46,587 nt of DNA from Clostridia bacterium (GTDB lineage Bacteria > Bacillota > Clostridia > Christensenellales > Borkfalkiaceae), in the NCBI GenBank assembly GCA_017471785.1, contig JAFURP010000030.1:1-46587 (forward strand), read 5' to 3'. This document shows positions 34,365 through 43,235 of the stretch, in pieces; the first letter of the stretch is position 1; every line of letters begins with the position of its first letter. A program made the position numbers and the translations under genes. The notes beneath the pieces were generated by a model. It saw only the letters and a program-made list of their open reading frames with translations. It was not told where the DNA came from and did no database searches.

Positions 34365-36278
34365 GTGGCTAAAAAGAGAAAGAAAAACGTTAAGATAATC
34401 TCGGCGATCGTGTTTATCGTTGCGCTCGTCGGCGCTTTATTCCTCGCTTTTGCGGGGGAAAATTTCGTGATCGTGCAGGAGCTGTTCAAGCCCAACGTAT
34501 CCAAGGAGGAAATACGGGAAGCCCTGTCGGGATTGGGATACCGCGGCTATTTGGCGTTCGGGATCTTATCTATGCTGCAGGTGGTGCTCACCGTGATCCC
34601 CGCCGAGCCGATACAGGTTATGGCTGGACTGAGCTTCGGCGTGCTTCGCGGCGCGGCGATCTGTACGATAGGTTTGTTCGCCGGAAACACTCTCGTTTAC
34701 ATATTGTACAAGATATACGGCGATAAATTAGAGGAATTTTTCGAAAAGAACGCGGAATTCGATTTCGAAGCGGCGAGCAGATCCCCCAAGATCGCGCTCG
34801 TAGTGCTTTTGCTCAATTTGCTTCCCGCGATCCCTTACGGCATCATTTGCTTCTTCGCCGCTTCCTTGAATATCAAGTATCCCAAGTACATTTTACTGAC
34901 GACGCTCGGCGCCCTCCCCTCTATCTTTTTGGACGTGGCGCTCGGACACGTGGCGATCGCGACCAGCTGGATATTCTCCATTTTGGTATTGCTCGTGCTC
35001 ATCACGCTCCTCATTATTTTGTATAGAAAAAAAGCGTTGGTGTTCAAAGCGGTCAACGATTTTATGAAGAAACGGAGCATGCCCTATTCCTCCAAAACGA
35101 AGGTAAAAAAGGCAAACCGCTTTATTTACGGCGCAGCCACGTTCGGCGGCCGCTTCCTGTTCGATACGAGAATCAAGATCCGTATGAAAAACGAGGTCGG
35201 GCGTTTGGACAAACCGAGTATCGTGCTTTGCAATCACGGCTCGTTTATCGATTTCGTCTATTCCAGCCGTATCATAAAAAAGGAACGCCCCAACTTCGTC
35301 GCCGCAAGATTATACTTCTATCATAAGGCGCTCGGCAACCTGCTCAAAGAGGTCGGGTGCTTTCCCAAGAGTATGTTCTCCTCGGACGTGGAAAACGCGA
35401 AAAACTGTATGCGCGTGCTCTCCCAAGGGGGTACGATCGCAATGATGCCCGAAGCAAGACTGTCCACGGCAGGCAAGTACGAGGGCGTGCAGGAACCGAC
35501 CTATAAATTCATACAACGCATGGGCGTTGCCGTTTACGTGATACAACAGCGCGGCGATTATCTCGCAAGACCCAAATGGGGGGATAAGATACGCAGGGGC
35601 GCGCTCGTGGAGGTTTCCCTCCGTCCCCTTTTCGCGGCGGGCGAAACGAAAACGCTTTCCCTCGAGGAAGTGAAAAAGCGCGTGGACGAGGCGCTCTATT
35701 ACAACGAATTCGAATGGTTGGAAAGCAAGCCCGATCTGCAATACAAATCCAAAACGCTTGCCGTGGGCTTGGAAAACGTCCTCACCCTTTGCCCCGAATG
35801 TAAAGCAAAACATTCTTTCCAAACGCAGGGGCGTAAGATCACTTGCGAAAAATGCGGCTTTACGCGCACCCTCAATAGCCGTTACGGCTTTGACGAACCG
35901 CCCTTTAAGAACATTCTCGAATGGTACGAATACCAAACGGACGAAATGGAAAAAGCCATGCGCGAGGACCCCGATTACGCTTTGCAGGCAAACGTGGTCT
36001 TAAAGCACGCCTCCAAGGACGGCAAAACCATGCTGTACGAGGCGGGCACGGGAGTATGTACGCTCGACAAAACGGGGCTTTGCTACCGCGGCACGGAGGA
36101 CGGAAAAGAGATCGTCAAGACGTTCCCCCTTTCGGATATCTACCGCTTGCTGTTCGGCGCGGGCGAGGACTTTGAAATTTACGAGGGCGAAGAGATCTAC
36201 TATTTCGTGCCCGAGGATAAACGCGGCTGCGTGGATTGGTATATCGCAAGCGGAGTATTGAAAAAAATTTACGAATGA
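34365..36278 (+). CDS. VTT (DedA/TVP38-like) - PlsC acyltransferase - zinc ribbon fusion
   Basis: The 637-aa protein starts at GTG 34365 with AAGGAG (spacer 8). Residues 10-220 form a VTT-type membrane domain (PAEPIQVMAGLSFG at 79-92, NLLPAIPYG at 151-159), as in DedA/TMEM41-like lipid scramblases. Residues about 270-450 form a lysophosphatidate-type acyltransferase with NHGSFID (290-296, NHx4D-like catalytic motif) and PEAR (362-365). A four-cysteine ribbon (C476, C479, C494, C497) and a C-terminal beta-rich domain of about 110 aa follow. I infer coupling of phospholipid flipping or transport to acylation at the membrane. Confidence 0.8.
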   Translation: MAKKRKKNVKIISAIVFIVALVGALFLAFAGENFVIVQELFKPNVSKEEIREALSGLGYRGYLAFGILSMLQVVLTVIPAEPIQVMAGLSFGVLRGAAICTIGLFAGNTLVYILYKIYGDKLEEFFEKNAEFDFEAASRSPKIALVVLLLNLLPAIPYGIICFFAASLNIKYPKYILLTTLGALPSIFLDVALGHVAIATSWIFSILVLLVLITLLIILYRKKALVFKAVNDFMKKRSMPYSSKTKVKKANRFIYGAATFGGRFLFDTRIKIRMKNEVGRLDKPSIVLCNHGSFIDFVYSSRIIKKERPNFVAARLYFYHKALGNLLKEVGCFPKSMFSSDVENAKNCMRVLSQGGTIAMMPEARLSTAGKYEGVQEPTYKFIQRMGVAVYVIQQRGDYLARPKWGDKIRRGALVEVSLRPLFAAGETKTLSLEEVKKRVDEALYYNEFEWLESKPDLQYKSKTLAVGLENVLTLCPECKAKHSFQTQGRKITCEKCGFTRTLNSRYGFDEPPFKNILEWYEYQTDEMEKAMREDPDYALQANVVLKHASKDGKTMLYEAGTGVCTLDKTGLCYRGTEDGKEIVKTFPLSDIYRLLFGAGEDFEIYEGEEIYYFVPEDKRGCVDWYIASGVLKKIYE

Positions 36279-36297
36279 AAAACGAGGGTGATCTATT

Positions 36298-37767
36298 ATG
36301 AATAACACCGAAACGGTCGAGCTTGAAAACGAACGGACGGAGAAAAAAAGCCGTTCGTTTTCCAACATCAATAAAAAATCGTTTATCGTCGTCGTGGCGA
36401 TACTCACCGTCATCATCGCTTTTTGCGGCGCGCTTTCCTATATCATACCGCAAGGTAGCTTTTTACGAGACGAAGAAAACGGCGCGATCATAGACGGGAC
36501 GTATACGCAAGGCGAAGTGGACGGCATCGCGATCTGGCGCATACTCACCGCCCCTTTCCGCGTATTCGCCTCCTCCGACGCGCTCACGATCATCTTTATC
36601 AGCTTGTTTTTGCTGATCATGAGCGGCGTTTTCAATCTCCTTGAAAAAACGGACGGGATCCGTATTTTTATCGGGAAAACGGTGCAAAAATTCGCACATA
36701 AGCGCAAGCTCGTCGTTTGTATCGCCGCGCTCGTGTTTATGGCGTTCGGCAGCTTTTTCGGTATGTTCGAGGAGCTAGTGACCCTGCTCCCCCTCGTGAG
36801 CGTGTTTATGCTGTCTATGGGCTTCGACACCTTGACGGGCTTGGGCGTTTGTATGCTCGCGGCGTGCTTCGGATTTTCCGCGGCGATCACCAATCCTTTC
36901 TCCGTCGGGCTTGCGTCGAGCCTTGCCGGCACGTACGTACTTGACGGCGCTTGGCTGCGTATCCTGTTCTTCGTTTTCGTATACGCGGCGGTGTGCGCGT
37001 TTTTGCTGTTGCATATCCGCAAGATCACGAAAAATCCCGAAAAGTCGTTGACCTACGCGCTGGATATCGAAAAGCGCAAAACGCTCGATTTTTCTCTCCG
37101 CGAGGAAAACGAAAAGGATAAACGCATCTTCAAGATCTACGCGAGCTTCTTCGGCGTACAGCTCGTAATGCTTCTACTCATCGCAAGTATCCGCGCGATC
37201 GCCGATTACGCCATTCCCCTGCTTTCCGTGAGCTTTCTCGTCGGCGGTATCGTCGCAGGCTTGCTCGTTTGTGAAAACAAGAAGGACGTGGCGAAGCATA
37301 TGCTCCAAGGCGCAGCGGCTATGTTGCCCGCCGTCTTGATGATCGCGCTCGCCTCCTCCGTCAAGCTCGTTATGGTAGAGAGCGGCATTATGGATACGGT
37401 GATGTATCGCGTGATCGAATTTCTTCGCGGTAAAAATAAATTCCTTTGCATTATTTTGATCTACTTTTTGATCCTATTTTTGCAGGTGTTTATCGGCTCC
37501 GCTTCCGCGAAAATCATGCTGGTAATGCCCATCGTGCTGCCCGTAGCCACGGCGCTCGGACTGTCCCCCACCGTGCTCATTCTCACCTATTGTATCGCGG
37601 ACGGTTTTACGGATATGATCCTGCCCACCAACCCCGTGCTTTTGATCGGGCTTTCGATGGCAAACGTATCGTACGGAAAATGGGTGCGCTGGACTTGGGC
37701 GTTGCAGTTGTTCGTATTCGCCGTGACCGTACTCCTATTGATGTTCGCCGTGCAAATCGGTTATTAA
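36298..37767 (+). CDS. YfcC/DcuC-family membrane transporter
   Basis: The 489-aa protein has about 12 hydrophobic segments. SYIIPQGSF near the N-terminus, FGMFEELVTLLPL, FSAAITNPFSVGLA and DGFTDMILPTNPVLL are typical of the YfcC/ArcD-DcuC superfamily, carriers of amino acids or C4-dicarboxylates; the substrate is not predictable. It lies 19 nt after the VTT-PlsC gene with GAGGGTG upstream, so it is probably cotranscribed, and ends at a bidirectional terminator. Confidence 0.88.
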   Translation: MNNTETVELENERTEKKSRSFSNINKKSFIVVVAILTVIIAFCGALSYIIPQGSFLRDEENGAIIDGTYTQGEVDGIAIWRILTAPFRVFASSDALTIIFISLFLLIMSGVFNLLEKTDGIRIFIGKTVQKFAHKRKLVVCIAALVFMAFGSFFGMFEELVTLLPLVSVFMLSMGFDTLTGLGVCMLAACFGFSAAITNPFSVGLASSLAGTYVLDGAWLRILFFVFVYAAVCAFLLLHIRKITKNPEKSLTYALDIEKRKTLDFSLREENEKDKRIFKIYASFFGVQLVMLLLIASIRAIADYAIPLLSVSFLVGGIVAGLLVCENKKDVAKHMLQGAAAMLPAVLMIALASSVKLVMVESGIMDTVMYRVIEFLRGKNKFLCIILIYFLILFLQVFIGSASAKIMLVMPIVLPVATALGLSPTVLILTYCIADGFTDMILPTNPVLLIGLSMANVSYGKWVRWTWALQLFVFAVTVLLLMFAVQIGY

Positions 37768-37770
37768 AAA

Positions 37771-37800
37771 AAATCCCATCTCGGTCAAGAGATGGGATTT
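37771..37800. terminator. Bidirectional terminator
   Basis: AAATCCCATCTC (37771-37782) and GAGATGGGATTT (37789-37800), flanked by A- and T-tracts, lie between convergent genes. Confidence 0.9.
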
Positions 37801-37802
37801 TT

Positions 37803-39329
37803 TTATCGGTCGTATTCCTCCGTCAATTCTTTCAGCCAAGCGGCCTTGCGGCGTTTGAAATCGTCCACCGTGAAACGGAACGTCCAGTTCTTCCCCGATA
37901 CCGTGGACGGCGCGTTGAGCCGCGCCTCCTCTCCAAAGCATAAAATATCGTGCATGGGGATAACCACCGTATTCGCCTTGGAGGCAACGAGCAGTCGAAT
38001 AATACTTTCGCACTCGTCCTCCACCGTTTCGGAAATATACGCCACGTCCGCTTGCAGGCATTGATTTTCCAATTCCTCCGTGAACGCCCTGCGCTCGTTT
38101 TCGTCCATATTTTCAATAAACGAGCGGAGAGTATCGTTGTCGTGCGTACCCGTGTACGCCACGCAATTTTCCCCGTAAAAGGCAGGCAGGTATTCGTTCA
38201 TCTTGTTTCCGTCGAACGCAAACTCGAAAATTTTCATACCGGCGTAGCCCGTGTTTTTCAATAATTCGCGCACGCCTTCGTCGATAATACCGAGATCCTC
38301 GGCGACGATGGCGAGATCCTTCATCTCCGCGAACAGCGCTTCTTTGGGTCCGTCCAGCCACGCGCCCTCTTTCGCCGTTTTCGCGTGCTTGGGCACGGCG
38401 TAAAACCTATCGAACGCGCGGAAGTGGTCGATACGGACGATATCGAACAGGCTAAACGCGTACGCGATACGCTTTTTCCACCATTGATAGCCGTCCTCGG
38501 CGTGCTTGTCCCAATCGTAAACGGGATTGCCCCAAAGCTGTCCGTCCTCCGAAAAGGCGTCGGGCGGTACGCCCGCGCGTAAGGAAGCGTTCCCCTCTCC
38601 GTCCAGCATAAACAGCTCCCTTCTATGCTTCCAAGTTTCTACGCTGTCGTACGCTACGTAGATGGGCATATCCCCCATGATCTCGACGCCCTTTTCACGG
38701 GCGTAATCGTGGAGCGCGTTCCATTGTTGGAGAAAGATATACTGCGTAAACTGCCAAAAGAGGATATCTTCTTTATGCGCCGTCTCGTACGCGGCGACGG
38801 CGGTCGGCTCGCAATTTTTCAGCGGCTCCTCCCATTCCTCCCAAGGCGCGTAACCAAAGTGCACCTTTAAGGACATAAACAGGGCGAAATCGTGATAGCT
38901 TCCCTCGCTTAAAAACGCCTGCCAAGCCTTGTCCGTCTTATCGAAATTCGCGTACGCGAGCTTCAAAACGTCGATCTTGTTTTCAAACTGCTTACCGTAG
39001 TCCACGCGGCGGATATCCGCGCCGAAATCGACCGTTTCGTAATCGGAGCTTTGGAGTAGACCTTGCGCGCAAAGTAGATCGAAATCGATAAAATAATAAT
39101 TGAGCGCGTCGGAGGCGCACGATTGATAGGGGCTGTCCCCGTAGCTCGTAGGCAAGAGGGGCAACACCTGCCATATCTTCATACCTGCCGAATGTAACCA
39201 ATCGACGAAGGTATACGCGCCGCCGCCCAGCGTGCCGATCCCGCAAGCGGAGGGCAACGAAGAAACGGGCATGAGCACGCCCGTCTTGCGGTTTCTTTTG
39301 TTTTGCTGCATATTCTCTCTCGTTTCCAT
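37803..39329 (-). CDS. malQ: 4-alpha-glucanotransferase (amylomaltase)
   Basis: A GH77 enzyme of about 508 aa that transfers maltodextrin segments in glycogen or starch metabolism. GVLMPVSSLPS, YGDSPYQSCASDALN, GDMPIYVAYDSVETW, VRIDHFRAF (nucleophile Asp), VAEDLG (acid/base Glu) and YTGTHDNDT are all present. I choose ATG 39329 (AGGTG, spacer 6); ATG 39311 is also possible. It is the last gene of the yabP-to-malQ cluster, 29 nt after the M50-like gene. Confidence 0.95.
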   Translation of the reverse strand: METRENMQQNKRNRKTGVLMPVSSLPSACGIGTLGGGAYTFVDWLHSAGMKIWQVLPLLPTSYGDSPYQSCASDALNYYFIDFDLLCAQGLLQSSDYETVDFGADIRRVDYGKQFENKIDVLKLAYANFDKTDKAWQAFLSEGSYHDFALFMSLKVHFGYAPWEEWEEPLKNCEPTAVAAYETAHKEDILFWQFTQYIFLQQWNALHDYAREKGVEIMGDMPIYVAYDSVETWKHRRELFMLDGEGNASLRAGVPPDAFSEDGQLWGNPVYDWDKHAEDGYQWWKKRIAYAFSLFDIVRIDHFRAFDRFYAVPKHAKTAKEGAWLDGPKEALFAEMKDLAIVAEDLGIIDEGVRELLKNTGYAGMKIFEFAFDGNKMNEYLPAFYGENCVAYTGTHDNDTLRSFIENMDENERRAFTEELENQCLQADVAYISETVEDECESIIRLLVASKANTVVIPMHDILCFGEEARLNAPSTVSGKNWTFRFTVDDFKRRKAAWLKELTEEYDR

Positions 39330-39358
39330 ATCCAACACCTAAGAACGAAGTTCTTTAC

Positions 39359-40441
39359 TTAGCTATTCTCCTCTTCGTCCGTTTTTATGCGCGAAAGTAG
39401 AACGCTTTCGAATTTTTTTACTCCTGCGATCCGCTCCTTTTCAAGCGCGTTTCGGGCTTGATCGACGAGTACTTTCGCTTCCTCTTTCTTGCCAAACGCC
39501 GCCGAAAACGCCGCAAGCACGCGCTTTGCCGTCGCGCTTTCCCCCTTCAAATATTCCTTGCAAGCCGCGCCGTTTTCCTCCGCGCTTTGCAGGTCCCCGT
39601 TTATCGAGTGCATATACACGAGCTCGGCGGCGATCTTTTCCACCTCCGCGTCCGTTAAATACGGTTCGACGAAAGCAAGCCTGTTCAGCGCGTCCGCCGC
39701 CCTTTCCAGCTCCCCTTTCTCCAAGTGATAGCGATAGCGCAAGTCGAGCATAACGGCAAACAAAGGCTCCTCCTCGCAAAGCTGGGGTGCGTCGTAATAC
39801 AGGCTTTCCTCCAGCTCCGAAAAGCCGTAGCCCTCCGCAAGTCTACCCTGTATTTCCATAGCGGCAAGCATCGTTTTTTCCGCGTCGTAGCCCTTTTTTA
39901 TACCCCTGTAAACGAGCGCGTCCGTCTTGCCGCTCGCGTATTCGACGGGCAGGACGTTGAGCAAGAATAAATACGCCGCGTACGGCACCACGCCCCAAAG
40001 ATAAAAGCTGGTCGCTCCCAGCGCCGTGCAAACGATCGCCGCCGCCAAGATCACCGCCAAGAACGCGCCGCCGAAGATAAGACCGCCCAGCGTATAGATC
40101 GCGGCGCGTTTTTTCATATCGCCGCCCTTATTGGGTATCGCCTGCGTTTGATCGGCGGCAAAGGGGGAAGCAAACGCCAAACGCAATTTCCCCTGCTTTT
40201 CGTAGATCTTGAAACAAAAGAATTTCGCGAATACGATACGCATAGCCGTCGCTTCCGCAAAGGCGATATGCCCCAGCTCGTGCAAGGTAGGCGAAAGCAC
40301 GAAGCCGACCGCAAGCCCCACCAAGCATTCGATAACGGCGTCCACGTCCTCTCCCCACGCGAAATAGAACGCGAGCAAAAAGCCCGCGCCAAGCAACAGC
40401 GTGCAACAAACCGCATAGATCGCAGACAGCTTTCTCTTCAT
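39359..40441 (-). CDS. M50-type membrane metalloprotease with helical C-terminus
   Basis: The 360-aa protein has TLHELGHIAFAE (zinc ligands H54 and H58, catalytic E55) in a membrane helix and LNVLPVEYASGKTDA (D174 as likely third ligand), the pattern of site-2-protease relatives. Four hydrophobic segments occupy the first 170 residues, and the rest is TPR-like helix pairs facing the cytoplasm. Its start overlaps the ppx stop by 4 nt (ATGA). In the yab cluster it might take part in sporulation signalling, as SpoIVFB does, but the C-terminus is not a CBS domain, so it is not SpoIVFB. Confidence 0.8.
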   Translation of the reverse strand: MKRKLSAIYAVCCTLLLGAGFLLAFYFAWGEDVDAVIECLVGLAVGFVLSPTLHELGHIAFAEATAMRIVFAKFFCFKIYEKQGKLRLAFASPFAADQTQAIPNKGGDMKKRAAIYTLGGLIFGGAFLAVILAAAIVCTALGATSFYLWGVVPYAAYLFLLNVLPVEYASGKTDALVYRGIKKGYDAEKTMLAAMEIQGRLAEGYGFSELEESLYYDAPQLCEEEPLFAVMLDLRYRYHLEKGELERAADALNRLAFVEPYLTDAEVEKIAAELVYMHSINGDLQSAEENGAACKEYLKGESATAKRVLAAFSAAFGKKEEAKVLVDQARNALEKERIAGVKKFESVLLSRIKTDEEENS

Positions 40442-41304
40442 ACCGTCAACCCCTTTTTTAAGGCGTACCCCTCTAAATTATCCCGATCGCTTACGAATAT
40501 CTCGGGGATCGCAAACGCTTTCATCAGCTCGTCCAACCATATCACGCCGCCCGTGACGATATCCGCACGACCTTTGGGCATACAGGGCAACGCGGCGATC
40601 TCCTCTACCGTCATAGACAGCAGGCGCCGCAAAAGCGCCGACAACCCTTCTCGCGTAATGCGCGCGCCCGTGATCTTGTTCGAATCGTATTCCTCCAGTC
40701 CCAAAACGAGCGCGGCGATCGTCGTCGCCGTACCGCCGACGGCGTATACCTTGGACGGCGCGGGAACTTGTCCGAACGCGCCGACCGCCCTTTCGCAAAA
40801 GGCGGCGAGCGCTTCCCCGTTGCCGCCGCAAATATCCTTGAGCCGTACCGCGCCGATATCCACGCTCTTTTTATAGACGAATTTTCCGCGTTTTCTTACG
40901 ACGAGCTCGGTGCTTGCGCCGCCGATGTCGATCAAGGCGCCGTCCGCGTTACCGAACGCGCCGAGCACGCCGATCTCCGCTTCCGTTTCGCCCGAAACGA
41001 CCTCCACCTCCAAGCCGCAAAGCTCTTTCACCCTCGAAACGAACTCCGCGCCGTTTTCCGTGCTCCGTACCGCCGCGGTAGCAAAGGCGAAAACGCTTTC
41101 CGCCCCCTCCGCTTGCGCCTGTCGATAAAAGGCTTCGACGGCGACCGCGGAGCGCTCGATCGCTTCCGCTTTCAAACGCGGACGTGCGGCTATCCCCTCG
41201 CCGAGGCGGGTGGTGTTTAACCGCTTATATAAAACTTTTCCGTTCGCCACGAACATAAGGCGAACGGAATTGGAGCCGATATCGATCACGGCGTATTTTT
41301 TCAT
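40438..41304 (-). CDS. ppx: Exopolyphosphatase / GppA family phosphatase
   Basis: The 288-aa ASKHA-fold protein has VIDIGSNSVRLM (phosphate 1 loop), TAAVRSTENGAEF, ALIDIGGASTEL (phosphate 2) and YAVGGTATT (adenosine-type motif). It hydrolyses polyphosphate or pppGpp; which of the two cannot be told. It has the short one-domain length common in Firmicutes. It starts directly at the stop of the DivIC-like gene and overlaps the M50 gene by 4 nt. Confidence 0.9.
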   Translation of the reverse strand: MKKYAVIDIGSNSVRLMFVANGKVLYKRLNTTRLGEGIAARPRLKAEAIERSAVAVEAFYRQAQAEGAESVFAFATAAVRSTENGAEFVSRVKELCGLEVEVVSGETEAEIGVLGAFGNADGALIDIGGASTELVVRKRGKFVYKKSVDIGAVRLKDICGGNGEALAAFCERAVGAFGQVPAPSKVYAVGGTATTIAALVLGLEEYDSNKITGARITREGLSALLRRLLSMTVEEIAALPCMPKGRADIVTGGVIWLDELMKAFAIPEIFVSDRDNLEGYALKKGLTV

Positions 41305-41568
41305 TTATTCTCCCTTTTCGGCGTTGATCCAGCCCTGCTCTAAAGCGAGCCAAAAACGACCTTGGTCCTCGTAATAATCAGCGAGCGCCTCGCCGCTTTC
41401 CGCTTGCGCGGCAAGCTCGGCGTTCTCCGCCTCGATCTTTTCAATGCGCTTATTATACACGCCGATCGTGATCCATTGATAGATCAAAACGGTAAGCAAA
41501 AAGACGAGAAGCGTCGTTGCCGCAACTACGCACGCCGTTATGATCTTTCTCATTTTATCCTGCGTCAT
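41305..41568 (-). CDS. DivIC/FtsL-like septum initiator
   Basis: An 87-aa bitopic protein: short cytoplasmic N-terminus, one membrane helix (about 10-33), then a coiled coil (YNKRIEKIEAENAELAAQAE) and a short end domain. Size, topology and position directly after yabQ match divIC in B. subtilis, a cell-division protein working with FtsL and DivIB. Overlaps yabQ by 4 nt. Confidence 0.75.
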   Translation of the reverse strand: MTQDKMRKIITACVVAATTLLVFLLTVLIYQWITIGVYNKRIEKIEAENAELAAQAESGEALADYYEDQGRFWLALEQGWINAEKGE

Positions 41569-41951
41569 ATTTCTCTCTCTACCTTTTTTTTAGAGTTTTT
41601 TCTACGATCTCGAAGCTTTTTTGCTATTTCCGTTATCTTATTATAACACTTATTTCCCAAAAAAGCAACTATTCTGTGCAAAGTTTTTGAATATATTATT
41701 CCACCTACGCCCAAGCCCAACCAAGTATACGCGCGGAAATCGGGAAAGCGAAACGCGTAAGCCACCGCAACGTAATAGAGCGCAAGCGCCCCGAAAAGGG
41801 CGATATCCAGCGCAAGCCCCAACCCTTTATTCTTGCCGCGCGGACAACCGAAAAGCATACGGAAAAAGGCGAAAATTTCGTATACGATCCCGAATAAAAA
41901 CCCTGCGACCACGCAAACGCAAAAGACGGTGAATTGATTTTTCGTATCCAT
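41565..41951 (-). CDS. yabQ: YabQ-like spore cortex protein
   Basis: A 128-aa protein with three to four membrane segments and a basic C-terminus (KKLRDRRKNSKKKVEREI). The start FTVFCVCVVAGFLFGIVYEIFAFFRMLF, repeated in style by LGLGVGGIIYSKTLHRIV, is typical of YabQ, a mother-cell membrane protein needed for cortex formation. The assignment is strengthened by the yabP-yabQ-divIC order. It begins 6 nt after yabP. Confidence 0.8.
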   Translation of the reverse strand: MDTKNQFTVFCVCVVAGFLFGIVYEIFAFFRMLFGCPRGKNKGLGLALDIALFGALALYYVAVAYAFRFPDFRAYTWLGLGVGGIIYSKTLHRIVAFLGNKCYNKITEIAKKLRDRRKNSKKKVEREI

Positions 41952-41957
41952 CTACGC

Positions 41958-42215
41958 TCAGCGGAATATCCTTGCCGCAAAGCTTTTACCGCCGTAGGAA
42001 ACGCCCGTGACCGCGCCCTCTGCCGTGAACGTTCCGTTGGTTTTGGAAAAGCCCGTGATCTTTAAGTTGGAGCCTGCCACGTACAGCCTTTCGCCTCCCT
42101 GCAATACGAGGGTGATCTTGACTTCCGAAAACGCCGCGACGCTCTCCACGCCGCTCACCGATATATTTTTCCTTTGTTCAACGACGATCGAATGATTCAA
42201 ATGATTTTCTTGCAT
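41958..42215 (-). CDS. yabP: YabP-like sporulation protein
   Basis: An 85-aa protein matching the YabP fold: ISVSGVESVAAFSEVKITLVLQGGERLYVAGSNLKITGF aligns well with B. subtilis YabP (conserved G-V...F.....L.T..G.L.V.G..L.....). It is needed for spore cortex or coat assembly. No Shine-Dalgarno precedes ATG 42215, and the probable -10 ends only 5 nt upstream, so the mRNA may be leaderless or translation may start at TTG 42200. Confidence 0.85.
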   Translation of the reverse strand: MQENHLNHSIVVEQRKNISVSGVESVAAFSEVKITLVLQGGERLYVAGSNLKITGFSKTNGTFTAEGAVTGVSYGGKSFAARIFR

Positions 42216-42220
42216 ACCGT

Positions 42221-42249
42221 ATCGTATGCGGCAAAAACGCTTTTATGAC
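42221..42249 (-). promoter_or_regulatory. Sigma-E-like promoter of the yabPQ cluster
   Basis: On the minus strand, GTCATAAA (42249-42242), 13 bp and CATACGAT (42228-42221) closely follow the B. subtilis sigma-E consensus (GTCATATT and CATACAMT). The -35 overlaps the ttcA stop codon. The -10 lies in a GCATAC/GTATGC dyad. Confidence 0.65.
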
Positions 42250-43094
42250 TGCTTTTTCTCAAATTTTTCCAAAAACGAACGTTTTACCCCGTCCGTCTTA
42301 TACTCCGCAAGCGTGTCCAGCTGTACGTTGTGAATACTTTGGAAAATATTGTTTTCCACGTTTTCGTTTTCCTTTTTAAGCTCCGCGATCAACGCCTTCA
42401 CCCTTTTGCGCGCGGAAAAGGTATCGTCGTCTCCCCCCGCCGTCTTTTGCGTGAATTTGCAAGCGCAGGCGATAAAATCCAAACCGTTTTGCTCCTTCCA
42501 ACGCACGATATCCCGTTCCAAAACGCAATATAAGGGGCGAATAAGCTCCATACCCTCGAAATTCGTGCTCTTGATCCGCGGCAACATACCCTGCAGCTGA
42601 CCGCCGTAGAGCATACCCATCAAGGTCGTTTCGATCACGTCGCTCTTATGATGCCCGAGCGCGATCTTGTTACAGCCAAGCTCCTTGGCTTTGGCGTATA
42701 AATGCCCTCTACGCATACGCGCGCAAAGATAGCACGGATTATCGCCCGCTATCGCGTCCGTAGCCGCGAAAATTTCGCTTTCGAACACCGTCACGGGTAT
42801 TTGCATAAGCTTTGCGTTTTCCTCGATTTTTCGGCGGTTTTCCGCGTTATACCCCGGATCCATCACCAAAAACACGAGCTCGAACGGCGTTTCGCTGTGC
42901 CTTTGCAGCTCCTGCATTAATTTAGCGAGCAGCATACTGTCCTTACCGCCCGAAATACATACCGCGATCTTGTCCCCCGCTTCGATCAGCCGGTACTTTT
43001 TCACGGCAAGCACGAACGGCGACCAAAGCGTTTTGCGATAGGTCGTTATGATCGAGCGCTCGATCTGTTGATATTTTTCTAACTGCTTGGGCAT
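42243..43094 (-). CDS. ttcA: TtcA-like tRNA 2-thiocytidine synthetase
   Basis: A 283-aa PP-loop ATPase: CISGGKDS at 47-54, PCYLCARMRRG (C121, C124) and a later cysteine pair (FIACACKF), giving the cysteines needed for the [4Fe-4S] cluster. GHHKSDVIETTLMGMLYGG is the family signature. TtcA thiolates C32 of tRNA. Paralogues of the family have other tRNA targets, so the base is not certain. Monocistronic, with its own promoter. Confidence 0.85.
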   Translation of the reverse strand: MPKQLEKYQQIERSIITTYRKTLWSPFVLAVKKYRLIEAGDKIAVCISGGKDSMLLAKLMQELQRHSETPFELVFLVMDPGYNAENRRKIEENAKLMQIPVTVFESEIFAATDAIAGDNPCYLCARMRRGHLYAKAKELGCNKIALGHHKSDVIETTLMGMLYGGQLQGMLPRIKSTNFEGMELIRPLYCVLERDIVRWKEQNGLDFIACACKFTQKTAGGDDDTFSARKRVKALIAELKKENENVENNIFQSIHNVQLDTLAEYKTDGVKRSFLEKFEKKQS

Positions 43095-43116
43095 ACTTTC
43101 GTCCTCTTTCGTATCT

Positions 43117-43145
43117 ATTTTACCACAAATTTCTTTTCATTTCAA
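43117..43145 (-). promoter_or_regulatory. Promoter of ttcA
   Basis: On the minus strand, TTGAAA (43145-43140), a 17-bp spacer and TAAAAT (43122-43117). Confidence 0.75.
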
Positions 43146-43187
43146 GGATTTTATACCCGTTTTCAAACATTTGTTCGCGAAATTTGC

Positions 43188-43225
43188 AAAAAACAACGCG
43201 CCGCGCGGGATAAACGCGGTGCGTT
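43188..43225 (-). terminator. Terminator of the SGNH hydrolase gene
   Basis: AACGCACCGCG pairs with CGCGGCGCGTT on the minus strand (43225-43215 and 43205-43195, one G-T pair), followed by GTTTTTTG. Confidence 0.8.
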
Positions 43226-43235
43226 AAAGAAATTT

